Shown: positions 54,903 to 64,000 of the stretch, piece by piece | Position numbering within the stretch: the stretch's first letter is position 1 | How the letters are laid out: every line of letters begins with the position of its first letter | From: Argyresthia goedartella | Lineage: Eukaryota; Arthropoda; Insecta; Lepidoptera; Argyresthiidae | DNA length: 64,000 nucleotides | Assembly (NCBI GenBank): GCA_949825045.1 | Contig: OX463829.1 | Span: forward strand, 7,378,001 to 7,442,000 | Direction: 5' to 3' | Translations under genes and position numbers: made by a program | Notes under the pieces: model-generated | Told to the model about the DNA's origin: nothing | What the model saw: only the letters and a program-made list of their open reading frames with translations | Databases searched by the model: none

Positions 54903-55185
54903 AGTCAAAAGTCAAAGTACTTTATTACTGTAGATATTTACATATACTTAGAAGACGTCATTTTTTGCCTCCTCTCTACTTTGGCCCACTGTGGGAGTAG
55001 AAGGGCGTAGAAAGGCCCACAGATTGATTTTTAGATCTCTTTTAAACATTGGTTGTGCTTAACTAATACAAATATGAAAAATTTAGTTATGATTAATAGC
55101 AGGAATCAATCATTACAAAATTATTAACAGCAAGGTCTGTGTTGAGCTAGATTAACCCAATACAGTCCCGTCATTTAACATATTT
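54903..55185 (-). repeat. CR1-like LINE 3' fragment
   Basis: Starts with the tandem tail AAAGTCAAAAGTCAAAGTAC, then follows 37,455-37,735 closely (GGCCCACTGTGGGAGTAGAA, AACAGCAAGGTCTGTGTTGA, CAATACAGTCCCGTCATTTA). It stops just inside the ORF2 end. Confidence 0.85.
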
Positions 55186-55674
55186 GGGAATCAAAAGTTT
55201 TAATGGTAAATATATTTGTTGCTTTTACCCTGTCCTGTAGCAAAAATATAGCTTTATGATAACGTAAGATATCGATCGGGAAGTTATCTTGGTTAGCCTG
55301 CAGTTCCTCATAGATAACACGTAATCTGCGTGGCTAGGCCAGAGGCCTGCTGCCTGCCCGGCCGACCGGGTGTTTCCTACCCACAACCGCAAAGTTGCAC
55401 TTGTGTAATGTGATGTCATCTTGTCGTCCTATCAGGTTACAAGTGACAGGGACGTGGTTTATTACATTACATGTTTGACGTTGATGTGAGGTTGTAGAAA
55501 AACTCACTATTCCTCAATCAGCAAATGACTATCAAGTCTATGATCTGACTTCCGATACTTGATTCAACTTTGTCCTCCATTTAACTTCAAGAAATAGAAA
55601 GCAAGGTTTTTTTTCTATTAAAAAACTACTTTTATTAGAAAATCTATCTAGATATTATGCTTCATATGACTTGA
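55186..55674. other. Anonymous region
   Basis: No gene or repeat was recognised. Confidence 0.3.
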
Positions 55675-55895
55675 AATAATAATAATAATACCTTGGACAC
55701 TATTTACCACATTGATCTAGCCCCAAACTAGGATTCCCTATATCTTGGGTACTAGACAACGATACACATACTTATATAGAGAAATATTATATTAAACAAC
55801 CATGACTAGGGTACAAACATCCGTTTTCATCAAGCAAATATTTGCCCCCACCGGGACTCGAACCCGGGACCCTTGGCTTCGTAGGTAGGGTCACT
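55675..55895 (-). mobile_element. tRNA-derived SINE, family C (copy 2), head-truncated
   Basis: The tail at the low coordinate is (AAT)n. The body matches copy 1 (CATTGATCTAGCCCCAAACT, AACAACCATGACTAGGGTAC). The B box GGTTCGAGTCCC is intact near 55,854-55,865. The copy breaks at GGGTCACTG, so the outer head is missing. Confidence 0.82.
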
Positions 55896-55929
55896 GGAAA
55901 TATAGTTTTAGGTCATTGGAATAGTAGGT

Positions 55930-56356
55930 AAAAAAAACGGTCAAGTGCGTTTCGAACTCGCGCACGGAGGGTTCCGTACTGCCGTACAATAGTAGGGATA
56001 GTGTGCAGTGCACGTGCAATGAATAGTTTGGATTTTACATAGCAAAATGTTGTTTACAAAGTTATTGTTGTGGCTACTTTCACACTCCATTTACGTCACC
56101 AGGTGCATTCATAAGTTTGTATATGGTATTTAAAGAATTTTTGTATGGGAGCCCCCCTTAAATATTTATTTTATTCTGTTTTTTAGTATTTGTTGTTATA
56201 GCGGCAACATAACTACATCATCTGTAAAAATTTCATCTGTCTAACTATCACGGTTCATGAGATACAGCCGGGTGACGGACGGACAGGCGGACGGACGGAC
56301 AGCGGAGGCTTAGTAATAGGGTCCCGTTTAGCACCCTTGGGGTACGGAACCCTAAA
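55930..56356 (-). repeat. GGGTTCCGTAC repeat D (copy 4)
   Basis: Orientation as copy 2: AAAACGGTCAAGTGCGTTTC, GCACGGAGGGTTCCGTAC, GCGGCAACATAACTACATCA, a GGACGGACAGGCGGACGGAC run, and GGGTACGGAACCCTAAAAAT. Confidence 0.8.
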
Positions 56357-57160
56357 AATAATCCCCATGAGAAATAGCTGCTGAAATGTAAGGTCAATGG
56401 CATGATATACCTTAATCTGCTTCCTAATTAAGAAGTATTGCCGCGTATTTTAAATACTGCAATACATGTTTACAAAGTCACTCGAATATCACTTAACATA
56501 TGTCATGTGACACGTCACAATTAACCTAAGCTTATTAATTCTGTTCCACTTTGTTAATTTAGCGACAGGTCTATATCAACTGACAGCTTTGAGTCTGTGA
56601 GAGAATGAAGGTGTAATTAATTATTCATTCAGACATTTATGTTGAATACATTATCTTTATCAGTCGGAAGACAACTGTGGCCTTTTCATATAATTCCGAC
56701 ATCTAGGAAATTCAATCGATTTTGTACTTTTAAACCCAGCATCTATCCTACTGTGGATCTGTATAATTTCTGTGATGTCGTAACTGTGCGGTAACTGTTT
56801 CGTAAATAATAATGAGACAACACAAAAATATTCAATACCAAGCTACAACAAATCGTCGAAAGGCCATAGTCTGTAAAACTATGACAACAAATACTAACTT
56901 TATGCAGTGGTTTTTCAAATGCTTGGGACCTTAACTATATAATAAAATAAGTAAACAAGTAGAAATATATTTGAGAAATCTCTTTGAATGTAAGAAAATT
57001 ATGTTTAAATGGTTTTAGACTTTGATTTTTATGTTAAACATGTATTTAGAACTTTTATGAGCCTATTTAGCTCATCCTAAAACACAGGGGAACCCTTCCT
57101 TAGGGAGTTAAATGTGACTACAGTACTGATACGTATACTTATGTGTTATGACAGGTAAAC
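56357..57160. other. Anonymous region
   Basis: No gene or repeat was recognised. Confidence 0.3.
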
Positions 57161-57164
57161 TGTT

Positions 57165-57528
57165 TTTATCTACACACGTATCATAAACCCTCTTTACTGC
57201 GTTCAAAAACCGCACGTTACGATCAGCATTATGTTAAACTACTTTGTAAAAACTCGTTTCGTATCTGGAAAACTACACATAATGGTCATTATGTGTAGTT
57301 TATCTACATATAATGACATTCAAATTTCGAACGCCGACGCCCACCCGCGTGCCGTCCCTAGTTTGTCTGTGAAGTTGGTACTGACATTCAAATTTCGAAC
57401 GCCGACGCCCGTCTGCGTGATGTTGGTACTAAAGAACAAGCTAAACAATTGCAGAACCACAATGCCGGTCAAACATGCGGTTCCTGAACACATCAAAGAG
57501 AGCTTATGATATGTGTGTAGATAAACTA
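57165..57528. repeat. Inverted-repeat unit with a central palindrome
   Basis: TATCTACACACGTATCATAA (about 57,167) is mirrored near 57,508-57,527. Inside is a perfect palindrome, AAACTACACATAATG-GT-CATTATGTGTAGTTT, at 57,270-57,301. A 28-bp direct repeat beginning GACATTCAAATTTCGAACGC occurs at 57,315-57,342 and 57,383-57,410. The 92-codon ORF across this unit has no known domain. Confidence 0.7.
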
Positions 57529-57550
57529 GTGTATGTAACTGTTCATAATT

Positions 57551-57604
57551 AGGCATTAAAACTCTCGAGTGATATTTCAGTTGAAACTCGCGAGTTTTAA
57601 TGCC
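57551..57604. repeat. Hairpin GGCATTAAAACTC ... GAGTTTTAATGCC
   Basis: Arms GGCATTAAAACTC and GAGTTTTAATGCC flank about 28 bp. This may be a tiny MITE or a regulatory hairpin. Confidence 0.75.
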
Positions 57605-58363
57605 CTCCATTATGCAGCAGTCACATAAACTACTATTATTACTCAGAAATAATCTATTTAATTTCATTTCGATTTTGAAAATTTTGCCAGAACTTCGCTT
57701 ATACAAGCGTAGTCGCAATAAAAACGGCTCGGGTCAAATAATCGTGTTGTAAGAATTACATGATCAGGCTACAGGCTATTCTGGTATATAAATAGTTTCT
57801 GACATTGATATTCAGGTAATAAAACAGCTGGAGTCCCAATAAGATCTATGCCATTCCCAAGCATGTAAGACCAAGCCAGCAGGATTATGCAATGTACCTA
57901 TATCCCCAAATGGCCACTTTAAGCAACTCTTCTTTATAGTTCTACCGACCTATCCTGAACCCAAAGCCAGGGCCAACATTCCAATATTATAGCCGCTCGT
58001 CAAAGTTATAATGTCTCTTTTTATGGTCGCGATAATATTACCGGCAGTTAATATTCCAGTAGACATTATTAATGAATCGGTGGCTACTATATTACGTGCC
58101 ACTGGTACTTTCGCCAAGGCGGACCCTATCTATCGTAATGGATTTTCAATAGGTTTGCACTATCATCATTCCATAGTCGGATTTCACGACATGATCGAGC
58201 ATATTCGAGGAAACGAATCCAGTGCACATGGAGAATTATAGCAACTATTCCACATAGGATTGATAATTATGACGCACAATATAATTATGTCATCATATAT
58301 CATGTACAATTCCACTCCAGCTCGAAGGTATATTATACTTAAATGAAGTGCAGTGCAGTGCAG
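57605..58363. other. Anonymous region
   Basis: No gene was recognised. The 76-codon ORF at 58,011-58,241 has some amino-acid variety but no known motif. A GCAGT repeat lies directly before the SINE at 58,346-58,364. Confidence 0.3.
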
Positions 58364-58365
58364 TT

Positions 58366-58578
58366 TGACGACCTCTGTGGCGCAGCGCTTGTGGCTGTGC
58401 CTACCATGCGAGAGGTACCGGGTTCGATCCCCGGCTGGGGATGAAGAAAAAAAAATCCAGGTCTTGGATGTCTATATGTGTGTGACGTCGCTGTTTCTTG
58501 TTCCCATGACACAGGGTATACTAGCGTGGGGTCAGAAGCAATGTATGTGCCTGTATGTAAATGTTTATGTTTATGTTA
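58366..58578 (+). mobile_element. tRNA-derived SINE, family A (copy 3), complete
   Basis: Head TGACGACCTCTGTGGCGCAG, A-box-like TGGCGCAGCG, B box GGTTCGATCCC (58,431-58,441), body AGGTCTTGGATGTCTATATG and GTCAGAAGCAATGTATGTG, tail AAATGTTTATGTTTATG. It is the best-preserved family A copy in the window. The 109-codon ORF over it is not a protein gene. Confidence 0.87.
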
Positions 58579-60627
58579 GTTACTTGGGCTTTTATTTTCA
58601 ACTAAAGAGCGGCCGTAACTTAAGTATTAGTCAAACTTTAAGTTGGTTGTTGCGTATTCGGAGCTCTCATAAATGCTTTTAATTTTGAAATCCTGAGTTC
58701 TGATGAGGAATTTGAGCACTAATAAATTAAGCGCGGTAACAAGAGGCAACGCATGTCACGTGGCGTAACATGAGGACCTGTGGTTATAAATGCCTATATG
58801 CCAACTTGAACATTCGATGTTGTTAAGTAACACATGTTAAACTTTATTGTTAACGATAAATTCCAGTATCTGTCCATCTGTCGCCAAATTCTTTCGACAA
58901 TTTGTTAGCGAAGAGCACATCAAAATAACTCGTAATCGTGTTATAGGCGAGCTTTTAAAGCCGTTGTGTAACCACTCGTAAAGTGATTATTAAGTAACCC
59001 TAACAAAAACATCCGGTATTGGCAAGGAAACTGTTTTAACGCACTGACAGTATCAAGTGCAGTGAGAAAGTCACCGATAATAAACAGTTAAGTGTTAAGT
59101 GAATGCATTATTGTCTACCACCTGGCTTGTCGCCCGACTGAATAGAACACCATACGATGACAAAGTTGCTTTACTTTTGGTTTTAGTAAAAGACGACTAT
59201 AGTGTTTATGGGTATCTAGTAGTACACAATTTAATTACAATCAGGTACTAAGCTAATCATATCACTTACCAAATCTAATTTTGTTTTCATTTAACGTTTT
59301 CTGTTTACCTACCTTTTGCAATAGATAATAAACATATTACCACAAAACTTAGTCTATTTTGAAATGGAATGTAGACAGGCGGTTTATTTACGGAACGTAA
59401 AGTGCATCCTATAACAATATCATCAAGATAGTAAATAACATTAAAGTTGAAGTAGCCATCCCAAAAATCCAGCTGTGAACATATCTGGTAGAACACTCAT
59501 CCTCCTCGGATAGCTAGTTGGCGGTTCCATTATAGTTTACAAAGTGGCTCTATCGTTCTTGGGAATTACGACTTATTATTAAAAATAGATTCTTGTAAGA
59601 ACTGTGAAAACGCTCATTTTTATCACCTTGAACATTTGAAATTACACAAAAAATAGTGAACAACCCTTCAGATCTCCAAAGTTGCGGCGAAGAGTTAGCC
59701 GCCTGTTACACAAAATAGAGTAATGCATAACTGTCCAATGGTGGGCACGCTGTGTTTGTCTGTATCATTAACGACTAATTTTGAAGCTCTTTCGTTGTTG
59801 ATGATAATTAATTTATTTATTTGTATACCCTGCCGTTAGACCTATTTAGATGATCCGTATGGGCGAGCGGCGCACGCGCAGCTGTTCCTGAAAAACTCTG
59901 TCCTTATTTTAAACTCTTCCAAATTTAAACCGCGGAAGAGAATCTGGCACGTGATCTCACATTTCCACGTTTATTTTGTTACGTAAACGACACGCAGAGG
60001 ACGTACTAATATCAGAATGATTGTGATTTTTGGAAATATTTGATTGCAAAAAATTGCCAAAAGAATCAAGTACGATAGGTGAGGTTCAGTGGATATTCAG
60101 AATACACTTACGCAGTAGATATAAGATACAATGTGCTATCAAGAAAAATACTTGAGGTGCAATAAAAACACCCACGTATGTCCGTAACGTTTGTTAGCCT
60201 CCATGTTTCCAATTTCGATTACTTCATCGCCAAGCTTCTACTTAGCTACTTTTGCACGAGTCTATTAAAATCCAACAAAAGGCGTCTGGAGTGCACTTGT
60301 ATGGCTATCTAAAGAATTGGTTACATAGCCATCGCGAGTTCATTTTACTTCGTCACGATATTCTTAAATTGCTTTTTTGCACCCATTGCTCGGGTATTGA
60401 ATTTTGGTTCTAACTTTGTCAGCACATTTTTCAACACCGGGGTGGCGCATCGCTTATTTCCTCCCACACGTGGCCGGTTCTTCAAAGTGGAATAATAATG
60501 AAGTTCCATACCTTTGTACAAGGAAAAACGTAAAACGACAGTCTTTTGTACGAGTATACCTTTTTAATTATATTAAATACTAGGCAGGACTACAATCAAG
60601 GCATCGAAACATTGAAAATAGTTCAAA
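58579..60627. other. Anonymous AT-rich region
   Basis: About 2 kb without a recognised gene, RNA or repeat. Confidence 0.35.
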
Positions 60628-60669
60628 GTTCAAAGTATATTTTTTTATTACTTTAAATATTTACATATA

Positions 60670-61948
60670 CACAGTCAGGTCATAAGTTCTGTCACACAAT
60701 AAAAACTTTTGAATTTAGAACGCTAGCCACAAAAAAGTTTATTGAATTCGAATTTCGAATTTTTCATGAAAATAAAAATGTGTACTTTTTAGAATTTTCC
60801 TCATTTTTAAATATGGAGTGGACACTTAAAGAAGACCGTGTCGCAGTTATTGCGTTGCATCGTTGCGGTTACGCGCCAATTCAGATTTTCGACTTACTGA
60901 AAAATTTGAATATAACCAAAAGATTCGTTTATCGTACCATAAAACGATACAATGAAGACTCTAGTGTAGATGACAGGTCAAGAAGTGGTCGCCCTCGCTC
61001 TGTTAGGACTCCAGCAGTGATAAAAGCTGTGAAGGCGCGAATACAAAGAAATCCCATACGTAAGCAGAAACTGTTGGCCCTTCAGATGGGGTTAAGCAGG
61101 ACCACGGTGAAAAGGGTGTTAAATGAAGACTTAGGGCTTAGGGCATATCGAAGAAAAACAGGACATCGTTTGGACGCTCGTTTAATGGACCTGAGACTGA
61201 AGAGATGCCGCGCTTTGTTGAAGCGGTACGCGGGAAAAAAGCATCGGGAAATTCTTTTTTCGGATGAAAAAATTTTCACCGTGGAACAGAGCTACAACAA
61301 ACAAAATGATAAGGTGTGCGCACACAGCAGTGAAGAAGCGAGCAACCGTATTCCGCGTGTCCAACGAGGTCATTTTCCATCCTCGCTCATGGTTTGGTTG
61401 GGAGTCTCTTATTGGGGCTTAACTGAGGTACATTTTTGTGAGAAAGGCGTAAAAACGAATGCAGTTGTGTATCAAAATACAGTCCTCCAAGAACCTTGTA
61501 GAACCTGTTTCTCATACCATGTTAAATAACAGGCACTGGGTATTCCAACAAGATTCTGCGCCAGCTCATAGAGCGAAAAGCACACAAGACTGGCTGGCGG
61601 CGCGTGAAATCGACTTCATCCGGCACGAAGACTGACCCTCCTCCAGTCCAGATTTGAGTCCGTTAGATTACAAGATATGGCAACACTGGATTTGGAGTCA
61701 CGCAAGGCATCCTTGATTAAGGCAGCCGCCGATATTGACATGGACCTCGTTCGTGCTGCGATAGACGACTGGCCGCGCAGAATAAAGGCCTGTATTCAAA
61801 ATCACAGGGGTCATTTTGAATAAACTTTATTACCATAAGAATCTATGTTTTATTAAGTTCATTTTGCTATATAAATGTTTACATAAATAATAAACATGTC
61901 TAAATTATTTCATATTGCACATGTGACAGAACTTATGACCTAACTATG
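60670..61948 (+). mobile_element. Mariner (DD37D, maT-like) transposon, 1,279 bp
   Basis: The left end CACAGTCAGGTCATAAGTTC and the inverse right end CATAGTTAGGTCATAAGTTC form terminal repeats continuing through TGTCACA. TA flanks both sides (60,668-60,669 and 61,949-61,950), the duplication made by Tc1/mariner transposases. The host DNA is a LINE tail whose two halves join across the site. The interior holds one transposase frame, broken by a frameshift and a stop. Length is normal for the family, so this is an almost complete, recently inactivated element. Confidence 0.9.
60813..61823 (+). pseudogene. Mariner transposase, DD37D, frameshifted
   Basis: The enzyme excises and inserts the element at TA. 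I take the ATG at 60,813 (MEWTLKEDRVAVIALH); the frame extends upstream only without an ATG. N-terminal helix-turn-helix regions are followed by an AT-hook-like GRPRSV (~59-64), then a second HTH around LLALQMGLSRTTVKRVL (87-103). The first catalytic Asp is in LFSDEKIF (residue 151). A frameshift near 61,490 changes frame; the second Asp follows in WVFQQDSAPAHRAK. A TGA near 61,633 replaces the usual Trp before PSSSPDLSPLDY. I count 37 residues between the second Asp and the Asp of LDY, giving DD37D. A further small deletion after DYKIWQ precedes LIKAAADIDMDLVRAAIDDW and a TAA at 61,821-61,823. It cannot make active enzyme. Confidence 0.9.
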
Positions 61949-61998
61949 TACTTAGCAAACGTAATTTTTGACCCCTTGACATTGGACCACTGTGGGGG

Positions 61999-62534
61999 AA
62001 GAGTTTTGTGTATGTAAGTATTGAACTATGTACTCAGGTTAATGAAACTCTTTGCTCATTGAAACCGAAAGGGGATAGAAATTGAGTGACTTATTTACAG
62101 AATTAAAATAAAATATGATAAAAAACTCAATGTTCGATTCCAAATCCTTGCAGAGAGACAGGAGGTTGACGGGACCGAAGCACAGACCAGGTTAGATCGT
62201 TCCCAATTAACTTCAGCTCGGTGAATCGCCGACGTTCACGCTTCTTGGCAACTGATCGTTACGCTACCTCGTAGCTGATGGGCCCCTACGAGGTCATTAG
62301 GTGCTGAGAAGCCTGAACACTCAATATTATTTATTATAATTCGAATGAGCAATTATTAATAGTATTATAATGACAAATAACTAAGCACAAAACTCGATAC
62401 CCGCAATTAATTATCTTTTCTGATAAGATCGGGAATGTGCATTCAGTTCACACAAATAAAACAAAATGACAAGAAAGTGGCCATACAAATAATCTCTGGT
62501 ATGAGTACTACTTAAAAATTTTAAAAACTCGTAT
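61999..62534. other. Anonymous region
   Basis: No gene or repeat was recognised. Confidence 0.3.
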
Positions 62535-62695
62535 GTTTGAATAGTTGTTGTTATAGCGGCAGTAGAAATACACCCTCTGTGAAAATTTCCTACTGCTATT
62601 TCGGTTGTTCCGGTAGAGCCCGGTGACGGACGAACGACCATCGGAGGCTTAGTAATAGGGTCCCGTTTGGCACCCTTCGGGTACGGAACCCTAAA
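62535..62695 (-). repeat. GGGTTCCGTAC repeat D (copy 5, partial)
   Basis: GTTGTTATAGCGGCAGTAGA, GTGAAAATTTCC, GGAGGCTTAGTAATAGGGTC and CCTTCGGGTACGGAACCCTA match the right end of copies 2 and 4. The left half is missing. Confidence 0.75.
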
Positions 62696-62820
62696 CAAAG
62701 ACTAAACAGCGGAATTAACTGAAATGAGCGAGAAAAATACAGAAGTGCGCGACAAAATTATTGAATTGAGCGAAACGAATACTGAATGGTTAACCCAACT
62801 GTAAGTGTGGTCGTAATATT

Positions 62821-63079
62821 ATTAATAATAATAATAATACCTTGGACTCTATTTACACACATTGATCTAGCCCCAAACGAGCATTCCCTGTATCTTGGGT
62901 ACTAGACATCGATACACATACTTATATAGATAAATATTATACTGAGATAGATAAACAACCATGTCTAGGGTACAAACATCCGTTCTCATCAAACAAATAT
63001 TTGCCCCCACTGGGACTCGAACCTGAGACCCTTGGCTTCATAGGCAGGGGCACTGCCGACTCGGCCTTTCAGGTCATCA
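62821..63079 (-). mobile_element. tRNA-derived SINE, family C (copy 3)
   Basis: Complete from the (AAT)n tail at 62,821 to the head TGATGACCTGAAAGGCCGAG at 63,079. The B box reads GGTTCGAGTCCC near 63,011-63,022. Confidence 0.85.
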
Positions 63080-63229
63080 TGTAAAAACAATACAATCCAA
63101 CGCTCCTTTTGTTAAACAAATTATGGTTTTCATGTTGCTGTTTTTCAGATTTATGGTCGCGCAACTCAGTAATAAGTCAGGCAATTTTTTTTTGTCAATC
63201 AAGATTTACGGTCATATGTGTAAATTTCT

Positions 63230-63535
63230 GGAGCTGCTTGGTCTAATGGGTTTCACGCTTGCTTCTCACACAGGAGATACAGGTTCGAAGCCTGACCATG
63301 AGATAATAAATTTATCTCAAGTACATGATCGGACGTTCAGTGTTTCGGATGAAACGTTCATCTGTAGGTCCCGGCTACTATCGCTACGTGGTAGTGTTCG
63401 TAAAGTGTGGTAAAACCTCTCCACCAACCCGCACTGTGCCAGCGTGGTGGAGTATGCCTTGATCTTACTCGTATCCGGCTAAAGACCTGTGCCCCTCAGT
63501 TGGAAAATTAATGGGCTACATTTATTATTATTTAT
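63230..63535 (+). mobile_element. tRNA-derived SINE, family B (copy 2)
   Basis: TGGTCTAATGGGTTTCACGC (A box) and GGTTCGAAGCC (B box, intact, about 63,282) open the element. The body includes TCGGATGAAACGTTCATCTG, which is partly deleted in copy 1. The tail is TTTATTATTATTTA. Confidence 0.85.
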
Positions 63536-64000
63536 ACGATTAAATACTACCCTTATTAAATTGCTCCTTTTTGGGTGTCAGAGCACCACACGCATACATT
63601 CCTACAGACTGAGTATCCATTAAATATTTCCGAAGCAGCATTAGTGAAGGACCGGCGCCGTACCATATAGGCCTCAATTAGGTTGTGTGCACCCATGGGT
63701 TTCACATTCACACCATATTGCACTGCAGTTGATGCCGTCGATGGCACGTCATAATGGCGGTATTTCGAAATCATGCCCAGGCCTTAAAAGGCTAACCGGG
63801 ACTTCTCATGTGAAAACGAGCACAAAAAACGTATCTGCATGCGTTTTCCCGTACGGACTGACAGGGCACAGGCTACAGATTAAATACAATACTCCGTTTT
63901 GCGTATGCAAAGTAACCTGCACGTTGCACGTGCCACCGGCTTGAGAGAGTGTTGGTATATTATTATTGACCGAGCGAGCGAAGCGTCTCCGTGCTCTCGT
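63536..64000. other. Anonymous terminal region
   Basis: Overlapping short ORFs on both strands show no family motif. The last bases (GACCGAGCGAGCGAAGCG) are a low-complexity GC-rich run cut by the window edge. Confidence 0.3.

Larger units (their letters stand above)
60628..61998 (-). repeat. CR1-like LINE 3' tail split by a mariner
   Basis: Left part 60,628-60,669 (AGTTCAAAGTTCAAAGTAT ... TTTACATATA) and right part 61,949-61,998 (TACTTAGCAAACGTAATTTT ... CATTGGACCACTGTGGGGG) join to the order seen at 37,455-37,545. They are separated exactly by the mariner. Confidence 0.82.

Noticed and set aside
58366..58440. A genuine tRNA gene
   Set aside because: A- and B-box-like sequences are present, but the sequence continues into a repeated SINE body with a short tandem tail, and several copies share it. 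No full cloverleaf with a plausible anticodon arm was seen.
58353..58682. 109-codon plus-strand ORF as a gene
   Set aside because: It lies over a complete tRNA-derived SINE; the open frame is a by-product of the repeat.

Overview
This window looks like transposon-rich intergenic or intronic DNA from an insect, most probably a moth or butterfly (Lepidoptera). The evidence is its strong AT bias, the absence of any convincing multi-exon host gene, and several dispersed repeats of a kind common in lepidopteran genomes: tRNA-derived SINEs, a repeat bearing GGGTTCCGTAC, RTE-like tails ending in GATGATGAT, CR1-like LINEs with short tandem 3' tails, and mariner, hAT and Mutator-like DNA transposons. 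The species cannot be fixed from sequence alone. Family names are my recognition from protein motifs and repeat ends; no database was searched.

Layout. 0.2-1.2 kb: a long inverted repeat enclosing a decayed LINE ribonuclease H fragment. 1.6-4.3 kb: a complete but inactivated hAT transposon with terminal repeats, subterminal repeats, a broken transposase and a probable intron. 5.4-6.4 kb: a non-autonomous Mutator-like element. 7-13 kb: three 5'-truncated copies of one non-LTR retrotransposon. 13.7-18 kb: short MITEs, palindromes and a TTAA-flanked element with an inverted relative at 42.7 kb. 18.5-18.9 kb: a GC-rich patch followed by a good splice-donor sequence, the best candidate for a host promoter or first exon. 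19-34 kb: mostly anonymous AT-rich DNA with SINEs, LINE scraps, foldback elements and a small unrecognised coding remnant near 23.5 kb.

34.3-41.4 kb is the most structured region. Matching inverted ends enclose a decayed FLYWCH/MULE transposase, two opposed copies of the GGGTTCCGTAC repeat, and a long CR1-like LINE on the minus strand (ORF1 end, endonuclease and reverse transcriptase). Overlapping duplicated and inverted arms show at least three nested insertion events. 41.5-60 kb holds SINEs, repeat copies, a perfect seven-unit 28-bp tandem array and several hairpins. 60.7-61.9 kb is a nearly complete DD37D mariner inserted in a LINE tail and flanked by TA.

The elements do not form a working pathway. 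They are a layered record of transposition. All recognisable transposase and reverse transcriptase genes carry stops, frameshifts, deletions or truncation, except that one short LINE tail (12.3-12.8 kb) is open but truncated. The most rewarding targets are the Mutator-like element and its apparent non-autonomous relative, the repeats that share an internal core under different ends, and the unrecognised remnants near 23.5 and 28.7 kb.
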